24,118 nt of DNA, taken from the NCBI GenBank assembly GCA_934317205.1, contig CAKREL010000026.1, positions 1 to 24,118 of the forward strand. Direction: 5' to 3'. Below the pieces are notes generated by a model. That model saw nothing but the letters and a program-made list of their open reading frames with translations. It was not told the DNA's origin and ran no database searches. The position numbers and the translations under genes are program-made. The stretch is from an uncultured Eubacterium sp. (lineage in GTDB: Bacteria > Bacillota > Clostridia > Lachnospirales > Lachnospiraceae). Below, piece after piece: positions 16,401 to 23,746 of the stretch; within the stretch, counting starts at the first letter, position 1, and each line of letters begins with the position of its first letter.

Positions 16401-18002
16401 CTCACGGATAGCATCGATTGGCGGGTTTGTAACCTGCGCAAACAGCTGTTTGAAATAGTTAAACAGCGGCTGATGATCATTGGATAATACAGCCAGCGGT
16501 GTATCAATACCCATGGCTGCTGTAGATTCCGCACCTGTTTTTGCCATCGGAAGCATGACTGTCTTTACAGACTCATAAGAATAACCAAAGGCTTTCTGGA
16601 TGCGGTGCAGATCATCGCCGGTGTAACGCGGTACACGCACATTCGGAATCTTCAGATCTTTTAATTCTACCAGGTATTCATCCAGCCACTGTCCATAAGG
16701 ACGTTTGCCCGCATAAGATTCTTTCAGCTCATCATCATCGATGACACGACCTTTGACAGTATCAACCAGAAGCATTTTGCCCGGACGCAGACGGTCTTTT
16801 GTGACAACCTTCGTCGGATCCACATCCAGCACACCTACTTCAGATGCAAGGATCAGATAATCATCATCTGTAATGTAATAACGGGACGGACGCAAACCAT
16901 TGCGGTCAAGGACAGCTCCCATAATATCTCCATCACTGAATACGATGGATGCCGGGCCATCCCATGGCTCCATCATCGTTGCATAATACTGGTAAAAATC
17001 TTTTTTCTTCTGACTCATCAGATGGTTATTTGCCCACGGCTCCGGAATAGTGATCATAACCGCCAGTGGAAGTTCCATACCACTCATTACCAGGAACTCC
17101 AGTGTATTATCAAGCATTGCGGAATCGGAACCGGATGTATTGACTACCGGAAGCACCTTAGATAACTGACCTTTCAGATGCTCAGACTCCATGGTCTCCT
17201 CGCGGGCCAGCATCTTATCGGAGTTACCCTTGATCGTATTGATCTCACCATTATGTACCATAAAGCGGTTCGGATGTGCACGCTCCCAGCTCGGGTTTGT
17301 GTTTGTGGAGAATCTGGAATGAACCATTGCAATGGCAGATTCATAATCCGGATCCTGCAGATCCTTGAAAAACAAACGCAGCTCGTTTACGAGGAACATT
17401 CCTTTGTAAACAATCGTTCTGCTTGACAGAGATACTACATAGGTATTGTCGTTAGACTGTTCAAAGACACGGCGTGCCACATACAGGCGGCGGTCAAAAT
17501 CCAGACCTTTTTCCACGTCATCCGGACGTTTGATAAACGCCTGCATAATGTATGGCATACAGTCTACGGCTTTCTGTCCAATGACTGTCGGATCCGTCGG
17601 CACTTCTCTCCATGCCAGCAACTCTAACCCTTCTTTTTCAATGATGACTTCAAACATCTTTTTCGCCTGATTGCGTTTTAACTCGTCCTGTGGGAAGAAA
17701 AACATACCAATTCCGTAATCTCTTTCTTCACCTAAAAAGACGCCGAGGGATTTCATGGTTTTGGAGAAGAATCTGTGAGATATCTGTAACAGAATACCTA
17801 CTCCATCACCAGTTTTTCCTTCGGCGTCTTTGCCAGCTCTATGTTTTAAGTTTTCAACAATTTTTAATGCGTTCTCAACCGTCTGATGTGTTTTCACACC
17901 TTTAATGTTTACCACAGCACCAATACCGCAGTTGTCATGCTCGAACCTTGGATCGTACATGCCGACAGCCTTGGCGTTGCTCTCGTTCATATGAAGTTTC
18001 AT
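13458..18002 (-). CDS. gltB: Glutamate synthase (NADPH) large subunit
   Basis: 1514 aa, normal length. It makes two glutamates from glutamine and 2-oxoglutarate. A 24-residue propeptide precedes the catalytic Cys25 (DNCGIGAVV), which becomes the N-terminal nucleophile of the class II glutamine amidotransferase domain (to about 430). A linker domain and then the FMN-binding synthase barrel follow (about 850-1230), with GEGGHLPGKKVYPWIAKTR and the 3Fe-4S ligands in CVMMRVCNLDTCPVG near 1116-1128. The C-terminal beta-helix (GXGXG) domain has GAGGQSFGAFIPNG and MTGGRVVVIGKTGKNFAAGM. The ATG at 18002 has AAAGGA upstream. It is first in the gltBD operon, with a promoter at 18071-18099 and upstream direct repeats suggesting activator control. 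Confidence 0.97.
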   Translation of the reverse strand: MKLHMNESNAKAVGMYDPRFEHDNCGIGAVVNIKGVKTHQTVENALKIVENLKHRAGKDAEGKTGDGVGILLQISHRFFSKTMKSLGVFLGEERDYGIGMFFFPQDELKRNQAKKMFEVIIEKEGLELLAWREVPTDPTVIGQKAVDCMPYIMQAFIKRPDDVEKGLDFDRRLYVARRVFEQSNDNTYVVSLSSRTIVYKGMFLVNELRLFFKDLQDPDYESAIAMVHSRFSTNTNPSWERAHPNRFMVHNGEINTIKGNSDKMLAREETMESEHLKGQLSKVLPVVNTSGSDSAMLDNTLEFLVMSGMELPLAVMITIPEPWANNHLMSQKKKDFYQYYATMMEPWDGPASIVFSDGDIMGAVLDRNGLRPSRYYITDDDYLILASEVGVLDVDPTKVVTKDRLRPGKMLLVDTVKGRVIDDDELKESYAGKRPYGQWLDEYLVELKDLKIPNVRVPRYTGDDLHRIQKAFGYSYESVKTVMLPMAKTGAESTAAMGIDTPLAVLSNDHQPLFNYFKQLFAQVTNPPIDAIREEIVTSTTVYVGEDGNILEEEPKNCQVLKIKNPILTNTDLLKIKHMKKEGFKVGVVPIIYYKNTSLEKAIDRLFVEADRAYRDGTNILILSDRGVDENHVAIPSLLAVSAMQQHLIQTKKRTAVAMILESGEPREIHHFATLLGYGACAINPYLAQDTIEQLVDDHLLDKDYYAAINDYNSAVLHGIVKIASKMGISTIQSYQGSKIFEAIGIDRSVIDKYFTDTVSRIGGITISDIENDVNELHSMAFDPLGLQTELTLDSKGHHKMRSGAQKHLYNPQTIHLLQESTKRGDYDLFKEYTKLVNNETDIMNIRGTLDFKYPKSGIPIDEVESVDSIVTRFKTGAMSYGSISQEAHETLAIAMNRLHGKSNSGEGGESLERLDTERCSAIKQVASGRFGVTSRYLVSAQEIQIKMAQGAKPGEGGHLPGKKVYPWIAKTRLSTPGVSLISPPPHHDIYSIEDLEQLIFDLKNANTRARISVKLVSEAGVGTVAAGVAKAGAQVILISGYDGGTGAAPRSSIHNAGLPWELGLAETHQTLIMNGLRNKVRIETDGKLMSGRDVAVAAMLGAEEFGFATAPLVTMGCVMMRVCNLDTCPVGIATQNPELRKRFAGKPEYVMNFMRFIAQELREYMAKLGVRTVDELVGRSDLLKVRDNLTGHAAKLDLKNILENPFASSKDKVIFDPKKVYDFELQKTADEKVLLKQMKTALEQKQKRSIEINVSNINRSFGTIFGSEITRKYKDTLEDDTYVVKCNGAGGQSFGAFIPNGLTLELEGDSNDYFGKGLSGGKLVVYPPKGIKYRQDENIVIGNVALYGATSGKAFINGVAGERFAVRNSGAIAVVEGVGDHGCEYMTGGRVVVIGKTGKNFAAGMSGGVAYVLDEDNDLYTRTNKEMVFTEELTNKYDVQELKELIQEHVALTNSVKGKEILDNFGEYLPKFKKVVPYDYHHMLTTIVQMEEKGYNVEQAQIEAFYANLEQQA

Positions 18003-18070
18003 AACATTTTCCTTTCTGCAAAAAATACTCTTTTTTATCTGTATCTAACGCGAACTGATTGATTGGATAT

Positions 18071-18099
18071 ACTATACCGCTTTTTCTTCAAATTGTAAA
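18071..18099 (-). promoter_or_regulatory. Sigma-A promoter of gltBD
   Basis: On the minus strand TTTACA (18094-18099) and TATAGT (18071-18076) are 17 nt apart. The predicted start near 18064 gives a leader of about 60 nt before gltB. Confidence 0.65.
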
Positions 18100-18135
18100 C
18101 CCACTTTTTTTCTCGAATTGTCAGATAGTCAGATA

Positions 18136-18219
18136 ATTTCTCTTGTATCGTTCTATTGTTTCTAAATTATTTTAATTGTCTGTCTATTTCGTTTTGTATC
18201 GCACAATTTCACCTTGTAT
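18136..18219 (-). promoter_or_regulatory. Three direct repeats upstream of the gltBD promoter
   Basis: The plus-strand motif ATTTC-(2-4 nt)-TTGTAT occurs three times, with TTGTAT at 18143-18148, 18194-18199 and 18214-18219. The spacings of 51 and 20 nt approximate whole helical turns, so the sites lie on one face of the DNA. They fall about 80 to 155 nt upstream of the predicted start, where activators usually bind. The regulator is unknown; a LysR-type GltC-like protein is one guess. Confidence 0.4.
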
Positions 18220-18228
18220 TTCTTTATA

Positions 18229-18278
18229 AAAAAATTTACCTGTAAGAATCAAATTCATGTATTACAGGTAAATTTTTT
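18229..18278. terminator. 17-bp hairpin with A/T flanks, bidirectional terminator-like
   Basis: Perfect arms at 18229-18245 and 18262-18278 (AAAAAATTTACCTGTAA and its complement) enclose a 16-nt loop. It would insulate gltB from transcription arriving from panF about 570 nt upstream. No plus-strand gene precedes it. Confidence 0.7.
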
Positions 18279-18339
18279 GAATTTCATATTCAATTCATTC
18301 TTTTTTTGGGGATGTTGACTAAAATTTAATATTATGAAG

Positions 18340-18516
18340 GGCGAAATCAGAGATTCCTTCTGCAACCGCTAGTCGCTCGCTACCCTCGTTTCGCTTCGGT
18401 TTTATCGCGCTCGTTCTCAACTCCTATAAAAGCTGGTCGTCTCCCACTCGCGCAAAACTCGCGAAACTCAGTCGCTTGCTAAATCGCTTGTCGCAGAAGG
18501 AATCTCTGATTTCGCC
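18340..18516. repeat. Repeat element A: 129-nt core in perfect 24-bp inverted repeats
   Basis: The arms 18340-18363 and 18493-18516 are perfect reverse complements (GGCGAAATCAG...). The core 18364-18492 is GC-richer than its surroundings and full of GCGAG/CGCTCG motifs. Read on the minus strand it matches the core of element B at roughly 80% identity by eye. No protein-coding frame is evident and there are no obvious target-site duplications. It is either a MITE/REP-like repeat or a structured RNA element. Confidence 0.8.
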
Positions 18517-18640
18517 ATTTCAGTAATTATAATTTCAAGTCGATGTATGTAACCCAATGCCTATTCTCGCAAAAATAGATACACATACATGATACACAAT
18601 ACTACTGTGAAGAACAGTTATCATTTCCAAACTGTAAACA
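18517..18640. other. Spacer between the two repeat elements
   Basis: No gene is seen. It holds an 8-bp inverted repeat (ATGTATGT/ACATACAT) enclosing a second (CTATT/AATAG), and a short ACAGTT/AACTGT hairpin. These may be folds of a noncoding transcript or chance in AT-rich DNA. Confidence 0.3.
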
Positions 18641-18816
18641 GAAAAATCGAAAAAATTTATCTCGACGAGCGGTTGAGTGAACGACTGAGTTTCACAAGGT
18701 TTTGCGCGAGTGGGAACCGACCAGCTTTTATAGGAGGTGGGAACGAGCGCGATGAAACCGCCGTGAAACAAAGGAAGTGAACGTCTAGCGAGTGAGATAA
18801 ATTTTTTCGATTTTTC
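18641..18816. repeat. Repeat element B: 130-nt core in different perfect 23-bp inverted repeats
   Basis: The arms 18641-18663 and 18794-18816 are perfect reverse complements (GAAAAATCGAAAA...) but unrelated in sequence to the arms of element A. The core 18664-18793 aligns to the reverse complement of the core of A with one 1-nt gap, sharing blocks such as TTTTGCGCGAGTGGG and CGACCAGCTTTTATAGGAG. Total length is 176 nt against 177 for A. It lies 28 nt after the panF stop codon, in the place a terminator would occupy. Confidence 0.8.
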
Positions 18817-18843
18817 CTTTTATAATTTACTGATTAACACTCA

Positions 18844-20325
18844 TTAAAAGTACAGTTTTAAAACCGTATCGTCAGTTTTTTTGCCAACTACGGAACCAAT
18901 CACCATGCAAAGCAGTGATACACTGATACCGATCAGAATCTGGTGCAGATTCGCGATTTTCAATCCGAAAAACATGGTCACACAATAGCATACCGTGCCA
19001 CCGATAATTGCGCTGATCGCTCCGGCTTTGTTTGCTTTTTTCCAGAACATACCAAGCAAGAAAATCCAGAAGAATGCACTTTCCAGTCCACCAAAGGCAA
19101 ACATATTGATCTTCCAGATGACGCTTGGTGGATTGATGGAAATTCCGAAAATAATAAGTCCAATCACCAAGGTACAAATCTGGCTGAGCATCGTTGTTGT
19201 TTTTTCAGATACCGCATGTCCCTTTTTCTCTTTCTCATGCATATACACATCTTTTACGATGGAAGATGTCGTGCTCAGCAGCAGAGATGAAATCGTGGAA
19301 ATGGATGCTGCGATTGGTCCAATGATACAGATTCCGGCTACGAATGGTTTTAAGGAACCTGCAATAGCAAGCGGAATGATATTATCCACACTGTTTCCAT
19401 AATCTGCCAGGTTTCCGGTCAGCACACCTGCGGATAATACACCAATAAAGTTCATGCCGATATTCATAGCGCCGACAACAACGGTACCAAGAATAATCGC
19501 ATGATGCAGCGATTTCGTATCTTTGTAGCTTAAACAGCGCACTGCTGACTGCGGTAATCCCAATGTAAAGATACCAACCAGCATCCACTGGGAAATGTAC
19601 AGACTCACCGGCATATTTCCACCGGATAACGGCTCCAGCATCTCAGGCTTTGCAGCTGCAATATTTTCCATAATTGTCTCATAGCCGCCGCCCTGACGGA
19701 TAATACCAATGAGCAAAATCACCATACCCGCCAGCATAACTACCGCACAGATGGCATCTGTAATCGCTACGCCGCGAAATCCACCGACAGTCGTGTAGAT
19801 AACAACAACCAGGCCGAATACGATCAAACCGGTGAGATAAGAATATCCTGTTACTGCCTCAAATAATTTCGCACCACCTACAAACTGAGCAACCATCGTT
19901 GCCGCGAAGAAAATAACGATGATAATTGCGGAAATATTTGCCAGCACATCGGACTGATACCGATGTCTGATCACATCGATAATTGTTACCGCATCAATTT
20001 TTCGTGATACCATCGCCATTTTTTTACCAAGGATACCAAGCACCAACAATAACGCTGTCACCTGAACGACTGACATATAGATCCAGCCGAATCCAATGCT
20101 CCAGGCCTGTCCCGGTCCACCGACAAAGGAACTTACCGAACTGTAAGTTGCAACGGTGGTCATCGCCAGTACAAAACCGCCCAGACTACGGGAACCAATA
20201 AAATAATCTTTTACAAAGCCCTCAGAAGCCCTTTTTGCAGATGCCCGGCGCACATAAATACTTACGATCAGCATAATGATCATAAAAATAAACACCGGCA
20301 TCAAAGCCAGAATATTCTTATTCAT
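18844..20325 (-). CDS. panF: Sodium/pantothenate symporter
   Basis: 493 aa, a sodium:solute symporter (SSS) family member with about 13 membrane helices. It imports pantothenate, the precursor of coenzyme A, with sodium. Diagnostic segments are DYFIGSRSLGGFVLAMTTVA near residue 37, SSFVGGPGQAW, VIYTTVGGFRGVAITDAICA and PIAASISTISSLLLSTTSSI. The start is the ATG at 20325 (MNKNILALMPV), not the TTG 24 nt upstream, because GGAGGAGG at 20335-20342 is 9 nt away. Its ATG overlaps the stop of the preceding small gene (ATGAATAA), implying translational coupling. The yhdT-panF pairing is also known from Escherichia coli. Confidence 0.92.
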   Translation of the reverse strand: MNKNILALMPVFIFMIIMLIVSIYVRRASAKRASEGFVKDYFIGSRSLGGFVLAMTTVATYSSVSSFVGGPGQAWSIGFGWIYMSVVQVTALLLVLGILGKKMAMVSRKIDAVTIIDVIRHRYQSDVLANISAIIIVIFFAATMVAQFVGGAKLFEAVTGYSYLTGLIVFGLVVVIYTTVGGFRGVAITDAICAVVMLAGMVILLIGIIRQGGGYETIMENIAAAKPEMLEPLSGGNMPVSLYISQWMLVGIFTLGLPQSAVRCLSYKDTKSLHHAIILGTVVVGAMNIGMNFIGVLSAGVLTGNLADYGNSVDNIIPLAIAGSLKPFVAGICIIGPIAASISTISSLLLSTTSSIVKDVYMHEKEKKGHAVSEKTTTMLSQICTLVIGLIIFGISINPPSVIWKINMFAFGGLESAFFWIFLLGMFWKKANKAGAISAIIGGTVCYCVTMFFGLKIANLHQILIGISVSLLCMVIGSVVGKKTDDTVLKLYF

Positions 20326-20572
20326 CCTCGTTTTCCTCCTCCAGATCAAAGTCTTTAAATACGCGTTTCATCAGATATACAACGACAATAATGGAAAATA
20401 TCCATGTGCCGATGCATCCTGTGATTGCCCATAACGGAGTATGGAAAATAGTGATATGTAACTTACTTACTCCAAACCCTGCAACTATCCAGAACACGAT
20501 AATTGCAATCACTGCCCACAGGACAGATTTTGCCTCTTTTGCGATCTGCCGCATTTTTTCCTTTCGCTTCAT
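20318..20572 (-). CDS. yhdT: YhdT/DUF997 family small membrane protein
   Basis: 84 aa from the ATG at 20572 (MKRKEKMRQIAKEAKS), chosen because GGGAGG lies 6 nt upstream; the open frame runs 16 codons further to a GTG with no such site. Two membrane helices (about SVLWAVIAIIVFWIVAGFGV and LWAITGCIGTWIFSIIVVVY) are followed by a charged tail (DLEEENEDE). DUF997 members sit beside panF-type symporters and are thought to be accessory to the transporter; the molecular role is not established. The stop overlaps the panF start. Confidence 0.85.
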   Translation of the reverse strand: MKRKEKMRQIAKEAKSVLWAVIAIIVFWIVAGFGVSKLHITIFHTPLWAITGCIGTWIFSIIVVVYLMKRVFKDFDLEEENEDE

Positions 20573-20692
20573 GACGTCCTCCCTCATTTTTTGGCTCGTG
20601 TCAACGATTCCACGGTTCACTCAGTTTCGTTCTGTTTTTTTCATCTCTGATAATTATAATTACAACCAGACATAAAGCTTATCTATTATAAC

Positions 20693-21355
20693 TTATACCA
20701 GTGCTTCCCGCAATGCTTTCTGGTCTTCATATACGGCCACAGCACCGGCATTCCACATTTCTTCTGCGCCTCCGAATCCATAGCCTACTCCGATGCAGTC
20801 AATACCGCCTTCCTTTGCACCATCTGCATCATAATGCGTATCTCCAATCAGCACCGTTTGTTCTTTGGAAAAATCCGCATACTGTGCTTTCATCCGTCGA
20901 AATGCTTCCTGTAATACTTCAATTTTTGTATCAATTCTGCCATCATGACTGGCACCGACTACTTCGTCTAATTCTGTCAGCAGTTCAAATTTTTCCAGCA
21001 CCTGGCGACACTGTGCCTCCGGCTTGGATGATGTGATGACCTGAATGTATCCTGCTTCTTTGAAAGCCTGAATTGTCTCACGTACGCCTTCAAATAATTC
21101 ACACTCATATACTCCGATTGGTATATAGCGCTCCCGATAGCGCACAATTGCTTTTTCTGCTTCTTCCTCACTGAGACCACAATATGTTGTGAAAGAAAAA
21201 CGAAGCGGAGGTCCGATAAATTTTCTCAATTCCTCCTCTCCTTCCAGATGGATTCCATAAGGTTCCATGGCATATTTCACACAATTTGTCACACCCTCAT
21301 AAGTATTCGCCAATGTGCCATCCATATCCCAGAAAATAAACTTATACTTCTTCAT
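20693..21355 (-). CDS. HAD-IA family phosphatase (Gph-like)
   Basis: 220 aa. Motif I is WDMDGTLANTYEGV (Asp10 nucleophile, Asp12), then a helical cap with FIGPPLRFSF, motif II QVITSSKPEAQ, and motif IV VLIGDTHYDADGA. It resembles phosphoglycolate phosphatases and PGM-like HADs; the substrate is not fixed by the motifs. The ATG has GGAG about 6 nt upstream. It starts 29 nt after folBK and is probably its last co-transcribed gene. One inferred possibility is dephosphorylation of dihydroneopterin phosphate, a folate step usually lacking a dedicated gene. Housekeeping phosphoglycolate removal is equally possible. Confidence 0.88.
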   Translation of the reverse strand: MKKYKFIFWDMDGTLANTYEGVTNCVKYAMEPYGIHLEGEEELRKFIGPPLRFSFTTYCGLSEEEAEKAIVRYRERYIPIGVYECELFEGVRETIQAFKEAGYIQVITSSKPEAQCRQVLEKFELLTELDEVVGASHDGRIDTKIEVLQEAFRRMKAQYADFSKEQTVLIGDTHYDADGAKEGGIDCIGVGYGFGGAEEMWNAGAVAVYEDQKALREALV

Positions 21356-21384
21356 TCACTACTCCATTTATTCTTTTTATTTTA

Positions 21385-22215
21385 TCAGCTATTCTGTGTC
21401 TTGCTGATCAGTTCCTGGCGAAGCTGCGCAACGGTCTTATGCAACACTGGATGGACTTTTCCCGGGCAAAGCATATAGAGTGGTTCCAACACAAACAATC
21501 TGTTCTGCATATCGATATGCGGAATGATCAGTTCTGACTCTGCCACAATTTCATCATCATAAAATACAATATCCAGATCGATGGTGCGCGGTCCCCAGTG
21601 AATCACACGCTCCCGTCCCAAATCTGCCTCAATTTTATGGATTACAACTAGTAACTCCTGCGGTGTAAATAATGTCTCGAGTTCAATGGCACCATTTAAA
21701 AAGGCAGGCTGTTCTGTATAGCCATATGGTGCTGTTTCCACCAGTTTTGACACTTTGAGATTGCGGATTTCACTGCATTCCTGCAAAAGTCTCACTGCTG
21801 CCCGCAAAAACTGCTGGCGTTCTCCCAGATTTGAACCTGCAGAGAGATAGACTGTATGCCAGCCGCGGCTGATCTCCACCGATACGTTTTCCAGAGGCAG
21901 TCCGATCGGTGCCCAGGGTTTCCGGATCTCCAGATCCAATTTCTGTAAAAGCGGATATTCCATCAGCATGGCCTGTGCCATATGCTCTGCTACCGCCTCA
22001 ATCAGCTTAAATGTATGATCTTGCATGTATCGTGTAATAAAATGACAAACTTCACCATAATTGATTGATTTTTCCAGATTATCTGAATAACCGGCTGCAC
22101 GCGTATTTGTGTACAATGTTGCATTTACCAGAAATTTTTGTCCCAGTTTTGTCTCCTCAGAAAACACTCCATGGTGTCCGAACACTTCCAGATTTTGTAT
22201 TTTTATACGATCCAT
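21385..22215 (-). CDS. folBK: Bifunctional dihydroneopterin aldolase / HPPK
   Basis: 276 aa fusion of two consecutive folate enzymes. Residues 1 to about 117 are FolB, which cleaves dihydroneopterin to 6-hydroxymethyl-dihydropterin; visible are GHHGVFSEETKLGQKFLVNA, the INYGEVCHFI segment and KPWAPIGLPLENVSVEISR. Residues about 120-276 are FolK, which pyrophosphorylates that product; visible are YLSAGSNLGER, ETAPYGYTEQPAFLNGAIEL and the Mg-binding PRTIDLDIVFYDD. The ATG is separated from the folP stop by 1 nt. Such fusions are common in Clostridia. Confidence 0.95.
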   Translation of the reverse strand: MDRIKIQNLEVFGHHGVFSEETKLGQKFLVNATLYTNTRAAGYSDNLEKSINYGEVCHFITRYMQDHTFKLIEAVAEHMAQAMLMEYPLLQKLDLEIRKPWAPIGLPLENVSVEISRGWHTVYLSAGSNLGERQQFLRAAVRLLQECSEIRNLKVSKLVETAPYGYTEQPAFLNGAIELETLFTPQELLVVIHKIEADLGRERVIHWGPRTIDLDIVFYDDEIVAESELIIPHIDMQNRLFVLEPLYMLCPGKVHPVLHKTVAQLRQELISKTQNS

Positions 22216-22216
22216 A

Positions 22217-23023
22217 TTACGCCTCCATAATCGCTTTTGTCATCTGAATTGCCTGTTTATTTGCCTTGATATCATGTACACGAACAAAGGCATAGCCCTG
22301 CTGCACCGCAAATACAGTTGTCACAGCGGTTCCCAGCACACGGTCGGTCACAGGTGCATCGAGTGTCAGTCCGATCACAGATTTTCGTGATGTTCCAAGA
22401 AGCAGTGGATAACCAAGTGTTTTCAGTTTGTCCATGTATTTGATGGTGATCAGATTCTGCTCATACGTCTTTCCAAAACCAACCCCAGGATCCAAAATGA
22501 TTTTATCATCTGCAATACCGGCTGCTTTTGCCAGTGTCACACACTCTGCCGTTTCATCGTACCATTCTGTCAGAAAATCTGCATAATTGCTGTTGTCCCG
22601 GTTGTGCATCAGACAGCATGCCACATCACCTTTAGCGATCACTTCTGCCATCTTCGGATCATATTTTAATCCCCAGATATCATTGATCAGATCTGCACCT
22701 GATGCAATTCCTGCTTCTGCCACTGCACTTTTGTAAGTATCCAGTGAAATCGGTACATCAAATCTGGATTTTACCGCTTCAATGATCGGCGTCACACGGT
22801 CAATTTCTTCCTGATCTGTAATTTGCACATGCCCCGGACGGGTGGACTCTCCGCCAATATCGATGATATCAGCGCCTTCTGCCAACATTTCCTCTGTATG
22901 GCGCAGTGCCGCATCCAGACAATTATAATTACCGCCGTCTGAGAATGAGTCAGGTGTCACATTCAAAATGCCCATAATATATGTCTCGTGATCTGTGTCA
23001 AAATTCTTTGTTCCTATTTTCAT
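22217..23023 (-). CDS. folP: Dihydropteroate synthase
   Basis: 268 aa TIM-barrel enzyme that joins hydroxymethyl-dihydropterin pyrophosphate to p-aminobenzoate; it is the sulfonamide target. Signatures are MGILNVTPDSFSDGG near residue 17, DIIDIGGESTRPG near 52, LINDIWG, LDPGVGFGKTYEQN, LLGTSRKSVIG and the C-terminal VRVHDIKANKQAI. The ATG has AAGGAG 9 nt upstream, starting at the stop codon of the HD-domain gene 15 nt away. Confidence 0.96.
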   Translation of the reverse strand: MKIGTKNFDTDHETYIMGILNVTPDSFSDGGNYNCLDAALRHTEEMLAEGADIIDIGGESTRPGHVQITDQEEIDRVTPIIEAVKSRFDVPISLDTYKSAVAEAGIASGADLINDIWGLKYDPKMAEVIAKGDVACCLMHNRDNSNYADFLTEWYDETAECVTLAKAAGIADDKIILDPGVGFGKTYEQNLITIKYMDKLKTLGYPLLLGTSRKSVIGLTLDAPVTDRVLGTAVTTVFAVQQGYAFVRVHDIKANKQAIQMTKAIMEA

Positions 23024-23038
23024 GTTCTCATTCTCCTT

Positions 23039-23662
23039 CTACCACCTAATCGTCTGATTGCGTTCCTCATCACTCCATTTACAGGAATCTGCCGCTTCAC
23101 AGAAAAAACAGTTTCTTGAAAGATGATCAGCCCGGCGAATATAGTATTCCATGGCACCGGTTTCATCATTTTCTTCCTCGCGTCCATGATGTACACCTAC
23201 AATCTGCAGCGTCTCAGCCATCCATTCTGCCGGATAACTGATTTCAGACAATAACTCTTTTGCAATCCGCATACCAGCTTCGCTATGATGCTCTCCGGTC
23301 TCATACTGTGCCACCCGTCCGATATCATGCAATAAGCCAGTCACATAAAACTGATCTTTTTTTTCACAAAGCTCTGCAAAATTCTCTGCTTTCATGCCTT
23401 TCTCAGGCTCCGATTTACTTGTAAATCCAGCTTCCAATTCGCAATTATTTTTCAGTTCAGTATCCATTTTTTCAGCATCTGATCCATATCTGAGATTTTT
23501 CTGCATTTGATCCTCCAGATACATCATCCATGCCATACGACAGACATCCAGTGCATGTGACAGCTCGTGATGGCAATAAATCCGCTCCTGCTCAATCTGC
23601 TGCACACGCTTCTGCAAACGCAGAAATTCCGGATGTTTCAGTAATTTTTCCGTAAACTTCAT
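23039..23662 (-). CDS. HD-domain metal-dependent phosphohydrolase in the folate operon
   Basis: 207 aa from the ATG at 23662 (MKFTEKLLKHPEF), supported by AGGAAA 10 nt upstream; the frame is open another 21 codons to an ATG at 23725. HD-superfamily ligands are visible: His in YCHHELSHALDVCRMAWM, LLHDIGRVAQ, HHSEAG, VGVHHGREE and RRADHLSR. An unusual charged insertion of about 40 residues (KMDTELKNNCELEAGFTSK to near the HDIGR) separates the first His from HD. The C-terminus carries a Cys-rich patch (NCFFCEAADSC). The substrate is unknown. Placement between folC and folP suggests a link to pterin phosphate processing; that is inference. Confidence 0.85.
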   Translation of the reverse strand: MKFTEKLLKHPEFLRLQKRVQQIEQERIYCHHELSHALDVCRMAWMMYLEDQMQKNLRYGSDAEKMDTELKNNCELEAGFTSKSEPEKGMKAENFAELCEKKDQFYVTGLLHDIGRVAQYETGEHHSEAGMRIAKELLSEISYPAEWMAETLQIVGVHHGREEENDETGAMEYYIRRADHLSRNCFFCEAADSCKWSDEERNQTIRW

Positions 23663-23746
23663 AAATATTTCTTTTCCTGTTTTACACATTTTTGCAATGC
23701 GCTTTTGTAAAGCGGACATTCGCAATCCGCTTGCGCTACTTGCAAT

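Noticed and set aside
18340..18816. CRISPR array
   Set aside because: There are only two copies of a long core in opposite orientation, not short direct repeats with unique spacers.
20326..20349. Upstream TTG start for panF
   Set aside because: It would place the start before the strong GGAGGAGG site; the ATG at 20325 is correctly spaced and overlaps the yhdT stop.
20640..20692. TATAAT-like boxes upstream of yhdT as a promoter
   Set aside because: The region is AT-rich and no acceptable -35 box is found at 16-18 nt; yhdT-panF may be read from the folate operon instead.
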